Origin: Comamonas endophytica
GTDB taxonomy: Bacteria > Pseudomonadota > Gammaproteobacteria > Burkholderiales > Burkholderiaceae_C
NCBI RefSeq assembly: GCF_023634805.2
Contig: NZ_CP106881.1
Span: 3,625,501 to 3,689,500 of the forward strand
Direction of reading: 5' to 3'
DNA: 64,000 nucleotides
The position numbers were made by a program, and so were the translations under genes. Every line of letters begins with the position of its first letter. The stretch's first letter is position 1. Under the pieces are notes generated by a model. It ran no database searches. It was not told the origin of the DNA and was given only the letters and a program-made list of their open reading frames with translations. Positions 18,321 to 27,054 of this stretch are shown piece after piece.

Positions 18321-20033
18321 TCAACGATTTGCATCGGCTTTTTGCCGCACATAACGTCCCGGGGCGGGCTCGATGGGCTCGCGTCCGTAGCCTTGCGGCG
18401 CCGCGACCTGCGCGCCGCCCTGGGCCGCCAGCCACTGGCTCCAGTCGTGCCACCAGCTGCCCGCATGCTCGGTGGCACCTGCCACCCACTCGGCCAGGCT
18501 CGCGGGCAGCGCTCCGTCCTCGCGGATCCAGTGGCTGCGGCGCTTCTTCGCAGGCGGATTGATCACTCCGGCGATATGCCCCGAGGCCCCCAGGACGAAG
18601 CGCAGCGGGCCGGACAGGTATTGGGTCGAGGCGTAAGCCGCGTCGGCCGGCACGATATGGTCCTCGCGCGAGCCATAGATATAGACCGGCATGTCGATCT
18701 GCGACAGGTCCAGCGCCTGGCCGCAGACGGTGAGCGCACCGGGCTTCACCAGCTTGTTCTCCAGGTACATGTTGCGCAGGTACCAGGCGTAGAACGGCCC
18801 GGGCAGGTTGGTGGCGTCGCTGTTCCAGTACAGCAGGTCGAAGGGCGGCGGGGTCTCGCCCTGCAGGTAGTTGCCCACCACATAGTTCCAGACCAGCTCG
18901 TTGGGCCGCAGGAAGCTGAAGGTGGAGGCCAGCTCCTGCCCCTTGAGCAGGCCGCCCTGGCCCATCTGCCACTCGCGGAACTTCACCGAGGGCTCGTCGA
19001 TGAAGATGTCGAGGATGCCGGTGTCGCTGAAGTCCAGCAGCGTGGTGAGCAGCGTGGCGCTGGCCACGGGCGCTTCGCCGCGCGCGGCCAGCACGGCAAG
19101 CGCCGACGCCAGCATCGTGCCGCCCACGCAAAAGCCCAGCGTGTTGATCTGCCCGCTGCCGGCGATCTCGCGCACTTCCCCGATGGCGGTGATGACCGCC
19201 TGTTCGATGTAGTCGTCCCAGGTCGCCTGCTGCAGCCCGGTGTCGGGATTGCGCCAGCTGATGACGAAGCTGCGCTGGCCCTGCGCCACCGCGTGGCGGA
19301 TCAGCGAGTTCTCGGGCTGCAGGTCGAGAATGTAGTACTTGTTGATGCACGGCGGCACCAGCAGCAGCGGCCGCTCGAACACCTGCTCGGTCAGCGGCTT
19401 GTATTCGATCAGCTGGAAGAAGTCGTTCTCGAACACCACCGCGCCTTCGGTGGTGGCCATGTTGCGGCCGACCTCGAAGAGGCTTTCATCGGTCATGGAC
19501 ACGTGGCCCTGCTGCATGTCGCGCAGCAGGTTGGAAATGCCCTTGGCCAGGCTCGCGCCCTGCGAATCCAGCAGCTTGCGCTGGGCTTCGGGGTTGAAGG
19601 CCAGCATGTTGCTGGGCGCGAAGGCCGCGCTCCACTGCTCGACGGCGAAGCGCACGCGGCGGCGCGTTTTCTCGTCGGCCTCCAGCGCGTCGGCCAGGCC
19701 CAGCAGCGTGCGCGAATTGAGCAGATAGACCTGCGCCATCAGCGCCGCGCCCGGATGGCTGCGCCAGCTGTCGGCGGCAAAGCGCTTGTCCTCGAGCGGC
19801 TCGGGCGCTGCACCGGCATGGCTCAGCAGCCGGGTCAGCTCGCACTGGTAGCGCTGCTGCAGCGCCATGAGCTTTTGCATGTCGAAGCGCAGCGCAGCGG
19901 GCGAAGCGGTATCGGCGGCCGGGGCATCGGCCGGCTTGCCCGGCGGATGCAGCAAGGCGAGCATCTGGGCCCACTGCTGGCTGAAAATCTGCGGGATTTG
20001 CGGGGCAAAGCCCTGGAGTGGGTCAGAATTCAT
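18321..20033 (-). CDS. phaC: Class I poly(3-hydroxyalkanoate) synthase PhaC
   Basis: 570 residues. It polymerises (R)-3-hydroxybutyryl-CoA into PHB at the granule surface. Cys302 in NTLGFCVGGTML is the lipase-box-like nucleophile. YGSREDHIVP contains the catalytic Asp and LGASGHIAGVINPPAKKRRSHW the His. RPLLLVPPCINKYYILDLQPENS and SWRNPDTGLQQATWDDYI are class I signatures. Residues 37-60 (ADAPAADTASPAA region) form an Ala/Pro linker in the variable N-domain. The start is ATG20033, without a strong Shine-Dalgarno. First gene of the phaCAB operon; no phaP or phaR lies in the window. Confidence 0.96.
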   Translation of the reverse strand: MNSDPLQGFAPQIPQIFSQQWAQMLALLHPPGKPADAPAADTASPAALRFDMQKLMALQQRYQCELTRLLSHAGAAPEPLEDKRFAADSWRSHPGAALMAQVYLLNSRTLLGLADALEADEKTRRRVRFAVEQWSAAFAPSNMLAFNPEAQRKLLDSQGASLAKGISNLLRDMQQGHVSMTDESLFEVGRNMATTEGAVVFENDFFQLIEYKPLTEQVFERPLLLVPPCINKYYILDLQPENSLIRHAVAQGQRSFVISWRNPDTGLQQATWDDYIEQAVITAIGEVREIAGSGQINTLGFCVGGTMLASALAVLAARGEAPVASATLLTTLLDFSDTGILDIFIDEPSVKFREWQMGQGGLLKGQELASTFSFLRPNELVWNYVVGNYLQGETPPPFDLLYWNSDATNLPGPFYAWYLRNMYLENKLVKPGALTVCGQALDLSQIDMPVYIYGSREDHIVPADAAYASTQYLSGPLRFVLGASGHIAGVINPPAKKRRSHWIREDGALPASLAEWVAGATEHAGSWWHDWSQWLAAQGGAQVAAPQGYGREPIEPAPGRYVRQKADANR

Positions 20034-20179
20034 GCGTATTCCGGAAAGGCGGGATGACGAGACGGCCAGGTGCCTCCATTGTTGTCCACGAGCGCATGCG
20101 CTGGCAATGTAATGAACACGCTTTTACCTCTGCTTGCCATTGCACCCCGGTCTTTTCAGCACCACCTCGGATGCACCCC

Positions 20180-20503
20180 ATGTACCTTGTCGTTATCGCC
20201 TGGCTCTATGTCACCTTGATGATGGCCATTGCCGAGGCCACGAGCCCGATGGGCAGCGTGCTGGGCGCGCTCATCACCTTTGTGTTCTATGGCCTGCTGC
20301 CGCTCTCCATCCTGATCTACATCCTGGGCACGCCCGGGCGCCGGCGCCGGCTGCGCGTGCGCCAGCAGGCCGAGCAGCAGGCCTGGGAGCAGGCCCGTGC
20401 CAAGGCGCAGGAGGCTTCAGGCGGGATCGCGCCAGATGCAGGCGGCGAAGCGCCCGCTGCTGCCCAGCCGGGCGGCGTCGCGCCGGTGCGAGAAGAACGC
20501 TGA
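20180..20503 (+). CDS. Small two-helix membrane protein, conserved in Comamonadaceae
   Basis: 107 residues from ATG20180 (MYLVVIAWLYVTLMMAIAEA); ATG20171 is an alternative. Two hydrophobic segments (about residues 2-20 and 29-52, ending LSILIYILGTPG) are followed by a very basic stretch RRRRLRVRQQAEQQAWEQARAKAQ, probably an amphipathic helix, and an Ala/Gly/Pro-rich tail. I recall similar short unnamed proteins in Comamonadaceae but no function. It is divergent from phaC. Its 3' end overlaps the convergent pgeF by 87 bases, so the tail sequence is constrained by pgeF. Confidence 0.65.
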   Translation: MYLVVIAWLYVTLMMAIAEATSPMGSVLGALITFVFYGLLPLSILIYILGTPGRRRRLRVRQQAEQQAWEQARAKAQEASGGIAPDAGGEAPAAAQPGGVAPVREER

Positions 20504-21262
20504 AGGATTGCCCACCGTGCACCAGGGGGCCGTGCCGTCATTGCCATGGATGGCATTGATGCCCAAGGCCTGCAGCCGCTGGCGCGCCAGGCCGGCCAGG
20601 TCTGCCAGGTATTTGCCCGCAGCCGGCTGCGGCTGAAAATGCCGCTGCGCGTCAGGGTTTCCCTGGCACAGCGCGGTGCGCACCTCCTCGCCAACTTCAA
20701 AGGCCGTGGGGCCGATGCAAGGGCCCAACCAAGCCAGCGTCTGGCCCGCGATGTCGGCGCGGCGCGCAACGCCGGCTCGCTCGAGCTGCGACGCGAAATG
20801 CACGAAGGTGCTTTCCAGCACGCCCTCGGCGCGGCCGCCCGCGCGCACCGTGCCCGCCAAGCCGCGCCAACCGGCATGGGCCGCCGCCACGGCCGCGCCG
20901 CTGGCATGCGCAAACAGCACCGGCAGGCAGTCGGCCACCATGACGGTGCAGGCCACCCCCGGCGCCAGCGTCACGCAGGCATCGGCGGCCAGTCCCTGGG
21001 TGGTCACGCCATCGAGCACCAGCACATCGCTGCCATGCACCTGGCGCATGAACACCGGCTGCGCGCCGGCCATGCGGGCGCGCAGCCGCGCGCGGTTTTC
21101 ATGCACGGCGCGCGCCGCGTCGCCGACGTGATCGCCCAGGTTGAGCGAATCCCAGGGCACGGCGCTCACGCCGCCGGCGCGCGTGGTGCACAGCGCCTGC
21201 ACGCCTGCCGGCGCGGGCCAATCGGGGACCAACCAGTCACTGGAGGGGGCTGCGGGGTTCAT
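20417..21262 (-). CDS. pgeF: Polyphenol oxidase/laccase-domain protein PgeF (YfiH)
   Basis: 281 residues. The family acts as a peptidoglycan-editing factor and shows purine nucleoside phosphorylase/adenosine deaminase-type activities in homologues. The metal/active-site His-Cys-His set is visible in FMRQVHGSDVL, VADCLPVLFA and AAHAGWRGLAG. LGPCIGPTAFEVGEEV and the terminal SAFFSHRRDAARLGSSGRFAACIW are conserved. Its ATG overlaps the stop of maiA (ATGA), so the two are translationally coupled. Comamonadaceae often keep pgeF beside phaC, as here. Confidence 0.92.
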   Translation of the reverse strand: MNPAAPSSDWLVPDWPAPAGVQALCTTRAGGVSAVPWDSLNLGDHVGDAARAVHENRARLRARMAGAQPVFMRQVHGSDVLVLDGVTTQGLAADACVTLAPGVACTVMVADCLPVLFAHASGAAVAAAHAGWRGLAGTVRAGGRAEGVLESTFVHFASQLERAGVARRADIAGQTLAWLGPCIGPTAFEVGEEVRTALCQGNPDAQRHFQPQPAAGKYLADLAGLARQRLQALGINAIHGNDGTAPWCTVGNPSAFFSHRRDAARLGSSGRFAACIWRDPA

Positions 21263-21924
21263 TGCTTGTCCGGGCAGGCATCAGGGTGGGCCAGCGCGAA
21301 TGCCGGCAGTGCTTCGCAGCGCTCGACGATGGCGGCAATGCGCGGCAGCGCATCGAGCGTGAGATCGAAACGCCGCGCGTTGAAGACCTGCGGGATCAGG
21401 CAGCAATCGGCCAGGCCCGGCGCATTGCCCCAGCAATAGAGCGATTCGGGCAGGCCGCCAGCGCGGCGCTCGTCGGCCAGCAGCCCGAGCCGGCGCTCGA
21501 CGGCTTGCAGCCCCGTGCCGGCCCAGTGCCGGTACCACTCGGTCTTGGCTTCGTCGGACACTCCCAGCGGGCCGACCAGGTACTTGAGCACGCGCAGGTT
21601 GTTCAGCGGATGGATGTCGCAGGCGATCATCTGCGCCAGCGCGCGCACCTGGGCGCGGCCGAGCGGGTCCCCGGGCAGCAGCGCGATCGCCGGGTGGGTT
21701 TCCTCCAGGTACTCGATGATGGCCATGGACTGCGTGAGCAGCTGCCCTTCGTCCAGCTCCAGCGCGGGCACCAGCGCGTCGCCGGTGCGGGCCACGTAGC
21801 CGGGCTCGCGCTGGTCGCCGCGCAGCAGGTGCACCGGCACGTAGTCGAAAGGCAGGCCCTTGAGTTGCAGCGCGATGCGCACGCGGTAGGCGGCCGAGGA
21901 GCGGAAATAGGAGTGCAGCTTCAT
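21259..21924 (-). CDS. maiA: Zeta-class GST: maleylacetoacetate/maleylpyruvate isomerase
   Basis: 221 residues. Glutathione-dependent cis-trans isomerase. The zeta GST motif SSAAYRVRIALQLKGL lies at residues about 8-23 (Ser as catalytic residue), with LTQSMAIIEYLEETHP and DIHPLNNLRVLKYL following. The neighbour across the divergent promoter is a fumarylpyruvate-hydrolase-type FAH protein, so the pair probably serves the lower gentisate pathway (maleylpyruvate to fumarylpyruvate to fumarate and pyruvate). Maleylacetoacetate in tyrosine breakdown is the alternative substrate. No gentisate dioxygenase is in the window. Confidence 0.88.
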   Translation of the reverse strand: MKLHSYFRSSAAYRVRIALQLKGLPFDYVPVHLLRGDQREPGYVARTGDALVPALELDEGQLLTQSMAIIEYLEETHPAIALLPGDPLGRAQVRALAQMIACDIHPLNNLRVLKYLVGPLGVSDEAKTEWYRHWAGTGLQAVERRLGLLADERRAGGLPESLYCWGNAPGLADCCLIPQVFNARRFDLTLDALPRIAAIVERCEALPAFALAHPDACPDKQ

Positions 21925-21996
21925 GCCTGCCAAGCATACGCCAGCGCCGGCCGCCGGGCATGGCGCGGGCGCGCAACAAGCTGCGCAAAAATCCAG

Positions 21997-22008
21997 TCTT
22001 ATATAAGA
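21997..22008. promoter_or_regulatory. Perfect 12-bp palindrome in divergent maiA/FAH promoter
   Basis: TCTTATATAAGA is a perfect palindrome in the middle of the 165-base gap between the divergent isomerase and hydrolase genes. It is AT-rich in a GC-rich background, so it may be an operator overlapping both promoters. The regulator is unknown. Confidence 0.5.
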
Positions 22009-22089
22009 ATGCGCGGCTTTGCATGGCACACTGCTGCCCGGGCCGCGCCCGGCGCGGCGGGCATTTACCTTCATCCGTGAAAGATTCCT

Positions 22090-22785
22090 ATGCACTATGT
22101 ATTCGCACCCGCAGACGTTGCCAGCCTGCCGGTGGTGGGCCGCAGCGAACGTTTTCCCCTGCGCCGCGTCTTCTGCGTCGGCCGCAACTATGCCGAGCAC
22201 GCCAAGGAGATGGGCTTCACCGGCCGCGAGGCGCCGTTCTTCTTTCTCAAGCCGGCCCATGCGGTGCTGCCTGTGGAAGCCGGCACCACCGGCGAGATGC
22301 CCTACCCCACGCTCACCAGCAACCTGCACCATGAGATCGAGCTGGTCGTGGCCATCGGCAAGGCCGGCAGGAACATCGCCGCCGCCGATGCCGCCGAATA
22401 CATCTACGGCTACGCCGTGGGCCTGGACATGACGCGCCGCGACCTGCAAAACGAGATGAAGAAGCAGGGCCGCCCCTGGTCCATCGGCAAGGCTTTCGAC
22501 TTCTCCGCGCCCATCGGCCCCATCACGCCCGCGGCGCAGGCCGGCAACGTGGAGCAGGCGGAAATCTGGCTGCAGGTCAATGGCGCCGACCGCCAGCGCA
22601 GCGACGTCACGCAGCTGATCTGGAACATCGCCGAGACCATCGAGCACCTGTCGGCCGCCTGGAAGCTGCAGCCCGGCGACCTGATCATGACCGGCACGCC
22701 CGAAGGCGTGGGCGCGGTGGTGCGCGGCGATCTGCTCGAAGGCGGCGTGGCCGGGCTGACCCCGCTGTCGGTGCGCATCGTCTGA
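22090..22785 (+). CDS. Fumarylacetoacetate hydrolase family protein, probable fumarylpyruvate hydrolase
   Basis: 231 residues. The FAH fold cleaves C-C bonds of beta-diketo acids using Mg/Mn. Visible: [44 protein letters not shown] (metal-binding Glu pair), [28 protein letters not shown] and [15 protein letters not shown]. The short length and N-terminus ([15 protein letters not shown]) resemble NagK-type fumarylpyruvate hydrolases of the gentisate pathway. Pairing with the maleylpyruvate isomerase-like gene supports this. It is divergent from maiA, with GAAAG before ATG22090. Confidence 0.87.
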   Translation: MHYVFAPADVASLPVVGRSERFPLRRVFCVGRNYAEHAKEMGFTGREAPFFFLKPAHAVLPVEAGTTGEMPYPTLTSNLHHEIELVVAIGKAGRNIAAADAAEYIYGYAVGLDMTRRDLQNEMKKQGRPWSIGKAFDFSAPIGPITPAAQAGNVEQAEIWLQVNGADRQRSDVTQLIWNIAETIEHLSAAWKLQPGDLIMTGTPEGVGAVVRGDLLEGGVAGLTPLSVRIV

Positions 22786-22868
22786 TGCGCCCTGCCCTGC
22801 GGCGCAGGGCAGCTCCATTTCCCGGCGTCGACCCCTGCGTCCGCCGGGATTTTTGCTTATATTCCGCC

Positions 22869-23420
22869 ATGACCTTTCGCAGCCCCATCCAGTTCTGCCG
22901 CAACTGCGGCACCGCCGTCGTCTACCGCATCCCGGACGATGGCGACACCCGGGAGCGCGCGGTCTGCCCCCACTGCCACACCATCCACTACGAGAACCCG
23001 CTGAACGTCGTCGGCACCATTCCGGTGATGGACGACGGCCGGGTGCTGCTGTGCCGGCGCAACATCGAGCCGCGCCGCGGCCTGTGGACGCTTCCCGCGG
23101 GCTTCATGGAACTGGGCGAGACCACCGCCCAGGGCGCACAGCGCGAAACCGATGAGGAGGCCGGTGCCGATATCGAGATGGGACCCCTGTTCTCGCTCGT
23201 CAGCGTACCTCGGGTGGGCCAGGTGCATGTGTTCTACCGCGCACGCCTGCGCGCCGAGAAGTGCTATCCCGGCCCCGAGACCATGGAAGTGCAGCTGTTC
23301 GCCGAGCAGGACATTCCCTGGGACGAGATTGCGTTTCGCACGGTCAAGCAAACGCTGCGGCACTACTACGCCGACCGCGCCAGCGGGCGTTTCGCCGTGC
23401 ACTGCATCGATCTGGACTAG
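22869..23420 (+). CDS. NUDIX hydrolase with N-terminal zinc ribbon
   Basis: 183 residues. A zinc ribbon (FCRNCG and VCPHCH) precedes a NUDIX domain. The Nudix box runs from GFMELGETTAQGAQRE into TDEEAG with all metal-binding Glu residues present. Such proteins hydrolyse nucleoside diphosphate-linked compounds; the NADH-pyrophosphatase-like zinc ribbon does not fix the substrate. ATG22869 gives MTFRSPIQFCRNCG; the upstream extension to 22785 is not conserved. It lies downstream of the FAH gene on the same strand, 83 bases away. Confidence 0.88.
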   Translation: MTFRSPIQFCRNCGTAVVYRIPDDGDTRERAVCPHCHTIHYENPLNVVGTIPVMDDGRVLLCRRNIEPRRGLWTLPAGFMELGETTAQGAQRETDEEAGADIEMGPLFSLVSVPRVGQVHVFYRARLRAEKCYPGPETMEVQLFAEQDIPWDEIAFRTVKQTLRHYYADRASGRFAVHCIDLD

Positions 23421-23531
23421 CCCCGCCGCGCTTTCGGCCCGGCGCTTGGCCCGGCTCTTGCTTGGGCTCCTGGCAAAAAATGGTCGCCGCGCGGGATGGC
23501 GACATCAATGCAACAGACCGGGAGGCACATG

Positions 23532-26213
23532 ATGTCAGGCACACACGAAGCCGTTGAGGCAATCGATACCGATGGATTCATTCCCTTCATGCGCAAGGTC
23601 TCGCGCTGCGAGGATTCGCTGCGCGAGCTGCGCCTGACCTGGCGGCTGATCGAGTCGTCGGCGCGCATGAATTGCCCCGACGAGGCGCACAGCATCCTGC
23701 CGATGATGGCGGCCACGCGCGAAGGCTTCCAGCGACTGGAAGCCGACCTGGTGCGCTCGCTGGTGGCGGAATCCGTGGACGAAGTGATGCGCGAGATCGG
23801 CACGCAGGCACGCAACGTCATAGACATCCTGGTGCGCAACCTCTACGAGCGCACGGCCGATGTGGGCTTTCTCGCCACCGATCCCGTGCTGTGCCGCCTG
23901 GCCGCGGGGCTCGATGCGGATCCCCAGGCGGTGCGCACGCGGCTGCGCCAGTACCGCAGCAAGTACACGGTCTACGACGACGTCCTGGTGCTCGACGCGC
24001 AGGGCCGGGTGCTGGCGCGCATCGACGAGAGCGTTCCGGCGGCGGAGGAAGCCGACCCGCTGGTGGCGCAGACGCTGCGCAGCCCGGGCTATGTGGAGAC
24101 CTTCCGCGCCAGCCACCTGCGTCCGGGACCGCGCAATGCGCTGCTGTATTCGCAGCGGCTGCTGCATCCCGCCACGGGCGAGCCGGTCGGGGTGCTGTGC
24201 CTGAGCTTTGCCTTCGACGACGAGCTGCAGGGCATCTTCCAGGCGCGCGGCGCGCAGGACGGACGCAGCCTGGCGCTGCTGGTGGATGCCGCGGGGGAGG
24301 TGCTGGCCAGCAGCGATCCGCAATGGGTCGCGCCGGGCCGCAAGGTGCCGGGCAATGAAGCCGGCGCGCCGCGCCTGTGGACCCATTCGGGCCGCTCCTA
24401 CCTGGTGCAGACGCTGCCCGCGGCGGGCTACCAGGGCTATCCGGGTCCGGCCGGATGGAAGGGCCAGGTCATGGTGCCGGTGGAGCTGGCCTTCCAGGCA
24501 CGCGCCGCCGGCAGCGCCCAGGGCACGGCCGAAAGCCTGCTGCCGGCCATCATCCAGGGCCTGCTGGGCCATGCGCGCCGGTTCTGCCCGCCGCTGCACG
24601 ACATCGTGACGGCGGCCGATACCATCCGGCGCGTGGTGTGGAACGGCCAGGTGATGACGGCCGGGCGGCGCGAGGGCACCGAGCGCCTGTCGGCGGTGCT
24701 CGAGCAGATCGGCGAGACCGGCGCGCGCACCAACGAGGTGTTCAGCCAGTCGATACGCGATCTGCACCACACGGTGCTGGGCGCGGCGCTGCGCGACGGC
24801 GAGTTCCTCAGCCAGTTGCTGGTCGACCTGTTGGACCGCAACCTCTACGAGCGCGCCAACGACTGCCGCTGGTGGGCGCTGACGCCCGAGCTGCGCAATC
24901 TGCTGGCCGATGTGCAGCTGGACATCGCCAGCGATGGCGACCTGATGCGCGCCAACGCCATCCTGGGCCAGATCAACGGCCTCTATACCGTGTACTCGCG
25001 GCTGGTGGTCTATGACACCAGCGGCCGCATCGTGGCCGCCAGCCACGCGACGCTGGCCGACGGCAGCAGCGCCATCGGCCAGCAGGTGGAGGCCGACGCG
25101 CTGGCTGCGGTGCTGGCATTGGGCGGTGCCCAGGCCTACCACGTGAGCCCGTGGCGCGCAGGCCCGCTGAGCGACGGCGCCCCGACCTATGTGTTCCATG
25201 CCGCCGTGCGTGCGCCCGACGGCGCGCAGACCGTGGGCGGCATCGGCATCGTCTTCAACGCCGAGGCCGAACTCGGCGCCATGCTGGCCGGCGCCAGCCA
25301 GGGCGGCGCAAGCCACTGCACGGTGTTCGTGGACCGCAGCGGGCTGGTGCTGGCCAGCAGCCCGGCGCAATGCGCCGCCAGCGGCCTGCATATCGCCCAG
25401 GGCAGCCGCCTGGCGCTGCCCGGCGGCATGCTGCAGCTGGCGCCGGGCGAAAGCGCCTCGCGTGCGATGGTGCATGACGGCCACTATTGCATCGTGGGCT
25501 GCTCGGCAACGCAGGGCTACCGCGAATTCCGCGCCCATGCCGATGCCCAGGGCGCCTCTGCGCAGGGCGCCTCTGCGCCGGATACCGTGCTGGCGCTGTC
25601 CTTCACCTCCTTTGGCGCGGTGCTGGCCGATGCCGAGGCCGCCGTGATGCGCCGCGGCACCCATGTGCCCGGAGACAGCGGCGCCGCAGACGACGCGGGG
25701 CGCGAGATGGCCACCTTCTTCATCGATGCGCGGCCCTTCGCCGTGGACGCGGGCTGCGTGCTCGAAGCCCTGCCCGCCAGCGCCATCACACCGGTGTCGG
25801 CCGGCCGCATGCCCTACTGCATGGGCACGCTGGCGCGGCGCGCGCAAGGCCAGGTCACGGGCTATGCCTGGGTCTTCGACCTGGGCCATGTGCTGCGGGG
25901 CACACCCTCGCAGGTGACAGCCCAGAGCCAGGTCATCGTCATAGATGCCGGGGGGCGGCGCATTGGGCTGCTGGTCAGCGATCTGCTGGGCGTGCAGCAT
26001 TTCGCGGCGCGGCGCTTTGCCGCGGCGCCGCGCATCGGCAGCGGTGCGCCGGCAGTGGTCGGCGAGATCCTGCAGGCGCAGCAGGCCGACGGATCGGCCC
26101 TGCTGGTGCAGTGCCTCGATGCCGTGGCGCTGATGCGGCTGCTGCAGGCCAGCGCGGTGCACCAGCGCCACATGCTGGAGGCCGCGCCGCAAGCCGAGGC
26201 GGCGCCCGCCTGA
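23532..26213 (+). CDS. Soluble double-cache sensor fused to CheW
   Basis: 893 residues from ATG23532 (GGGAGG at 23520-23525); ATG23529 is adjacent. No signal peptide or membrane helix is apparent. An N-terminal helical region leads to two related sensory modules with a shared signature: RNLYERTADVGFLATDP (about residue 102) and RNLYERANDCRWWALTP (about 436). Each is followed by KYTVYDDVLVLDAQGRVLA or LYTVYSRLVVYDTSGRIVA, typical of PDC/dCache domains. Residues about 725-875 form a CheW domain (MATFFIDARPFAVDAGCVLEALP, VIVIDAGGRRIGLLVSDLLGVQ). Cache domains are usually periplasmic; here they seem cytoplasmic and joined directly to the chemoreceptor-kinase adaptor. An Ala/Gly/Ser linker near residue 678 holds a 15-base tandem repeat (QGASA twice). 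No che genes are nearby. Confidence 0.75.
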   Translation: MSGTHEAVEAIDTDGFIPFMRKVSRCEDSLRELRLTWRLIESSARMNCPDEAHSILPMMAATREGFQRLEADLVRSLVAESVDEVMREIGTQARNVIDILVRNLYERTADVGFLATDPVLCRLAAGLDADPQAVRTRLRQYRSKYTVYDDVLVLDAQGRVLARIDESVPAAEEADPLVAQTLRSPGYVETFRASHLRPGPRNALLYSQRLLHPATGEPVGVLCLSFAFDDELQGIFQARGAQDGRSLALLVDAAGEVLASSDPQWVAPGRKVPGNEAGAPRLWTHSGRSYLVQTLPAAGYQGYPGPAGWKGQVMVPVELAFQARAAGSAQGTAESLLPAIIQGLLGHARRFCPPLHDIVTAADTIRRVVWNGQVMTAGRREGTERLSAVLEQIGETGARTNEVFSQSIRDLHHTVLGAALRDGEFLSQLLVDLLDRNLYERANDCRWWALTPELRNLLADVQLDIASDGDLMRANAILGQINGLYTVYSRLVVYDTSGRIVAASHATLADGSSAIGQQVEADALAAVLALGGAQAYHVSPWRAGPLSDGAPTYVFHAAVRAPDGAQTVGGIGIVFNAEAELGAMLAGASQGGASHCTVFVDRSGLVLASSPAQCAASGLHIAQGSRLALPGGMLQLAPGESASRAMVHDGHYCIVGCSATQGYREFRAHADAQGASAQGASAPDTVLALSFTSFGAVLADAEAAVMRRGTHVPGDSGAADDAGREMATFFIDARPFAVDAGCVLEALPASAITPVSAGRMPYCMGTLARRAQGQVTGYAWVFDLGHVLRGTPSQVTAQSQVIVIDAGGRRIGLLVSDLLGVQHFAARRFAAAPRIGSGAPAVVGEILQAQQADGSALLVQCLDAVALMRLLQASAVHQRHMLEAAPQAEAAPA

Positions 26214-26219
26214 GCCGGC

Positions 26220-26966
26220 TCAGGCGCGCCAGTCCTTGGGAATCTTGTCCTTCTTGTTTTCCACCGGGTTCGCGGTCAGCCAGCTGGCCGAGTACTGGCG
26301 CATGAACTCGCGCGCCTTGTCCTGGCGCACGCTGAGCCAGGCATCGTAGGCGCCCTCGTTGAGGATGGCCGGCATGCGCCGCTCGTTGCCCGGGGGCTGG
26401 TAGCGGTGCAGCAGGCCATGGGTGTTGGCGTTGATGTTCAGCGCCGCGAAGCTCAGGATGTCCTCGCCCTCCGGCCCCTGCCAGCGCGCCCACAGGCCCG
26501 CCAGCCCCATCGGTTTGCCATCGACGCGCGAGATGCGCGTCGACACCGGCTTGCCGCTGCGGTAGTCGTCCTCGAAGAAGGCCATGATCGGAATGATGCA
26601 GCGCTGGCTGTTGAGCCAGGCATCGCGGAAGGCCTGCGCCGTGGAGGCGGTTTCGTTGCGCGCGTGCAGCAGCTTGATGGCGCGCAGGCGCGCGTCCGAG
26701 GCGTTCTTCACCCAGTGCGGCACCAGGCCCCATTGGGCCTGCAGCAATTCGCGCACCGGCGCGGGCTTGCGTGCGGATGCAGGTGTGGAAGTGGCCTCGG
26801 GCTGCGCCGGTGGGGCTGCCGGCACCTCGGCTTGCGACACTGCGCGGATGATGTAGCCCGGGCGCCGGGCCCGCAGCAAACGCTCGCCCAGTTCCCCTGG
26901 AGGGGCCACCTTGAAGAACTCGGGATAGGCTTCTGCCTTTTGCAGTGTTTCGTAATGGGAACTCAT
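26220..26966 (-). CDS. SRAP (YedK/HMCES-like) protein with catalytic Cys2 replaced by Ser
   Basis: 248 residues from ATG26966. SRAP proteins crosslink to abasic sites in single-stranded DNA through the N-terminal Cys2. This protein belongs to the divergent group whose N-terminus resembles MCSHY, but reads MSSHYETLQKAE: codon 2 is AGT (Ser), one base from TGT (Cys). Other SRAP features remain: WGLVPHW, HARNETAST, RCIIPIMAFFEDD (Glu after the strand), SFAALNINANTH and ERRMPAIL. The His before RMP of canonical YedK is also not present. DNA-protein crosslinking is therefore doubtful. The frame extends upstream without family similarity. Confidence 0.82.
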   Translation of the reverse strand: MSSHYETLQKAEAYPEFFKVAPPGELGERLLRARRPGYIIRAVSQAEVPAAPPAQPEATSTPASARKPAPVRELLQAQWGLVPHWVKNASDARLRAIKLLHARNETASTAQAFRDAWLNSQRCIIPIMAFFEDDYRSGKPVSTRISRVDGKPMGLAGLWARWQGPEGEDILSFAALNINANTHGLLHRYQPPGNERRMPAILNEGAYDAWLSVRQDKAREFMRQYSASWLTANPVENKKDKIPKDWRA

Positions 26967-27054
26967 GCGCGGATGGTAACTGCAGCGCCCGCAGCGGCAC
27001 GGCAAAGCGGCGCGACTTTGCCGTGCCTGCTCTCGCTTCACCCTGGCTTCGTGC

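Noticed and set aside
20091..20102. AGCGCATGCGCT palindrome upstream of phaC as an operator
   Set aside because: A perfect palindrome, but GC-rich 12-mers are expected by chance here, and it does not match the pha-site motif.
23535..26192. 885-codon open frame antisense to the cache-CheW gene
   Set aside because: Same third-position effect; composition is repetitive RQH/A and no domain is recognisable. The sense frame has a ribosome-binding site and clear domains.
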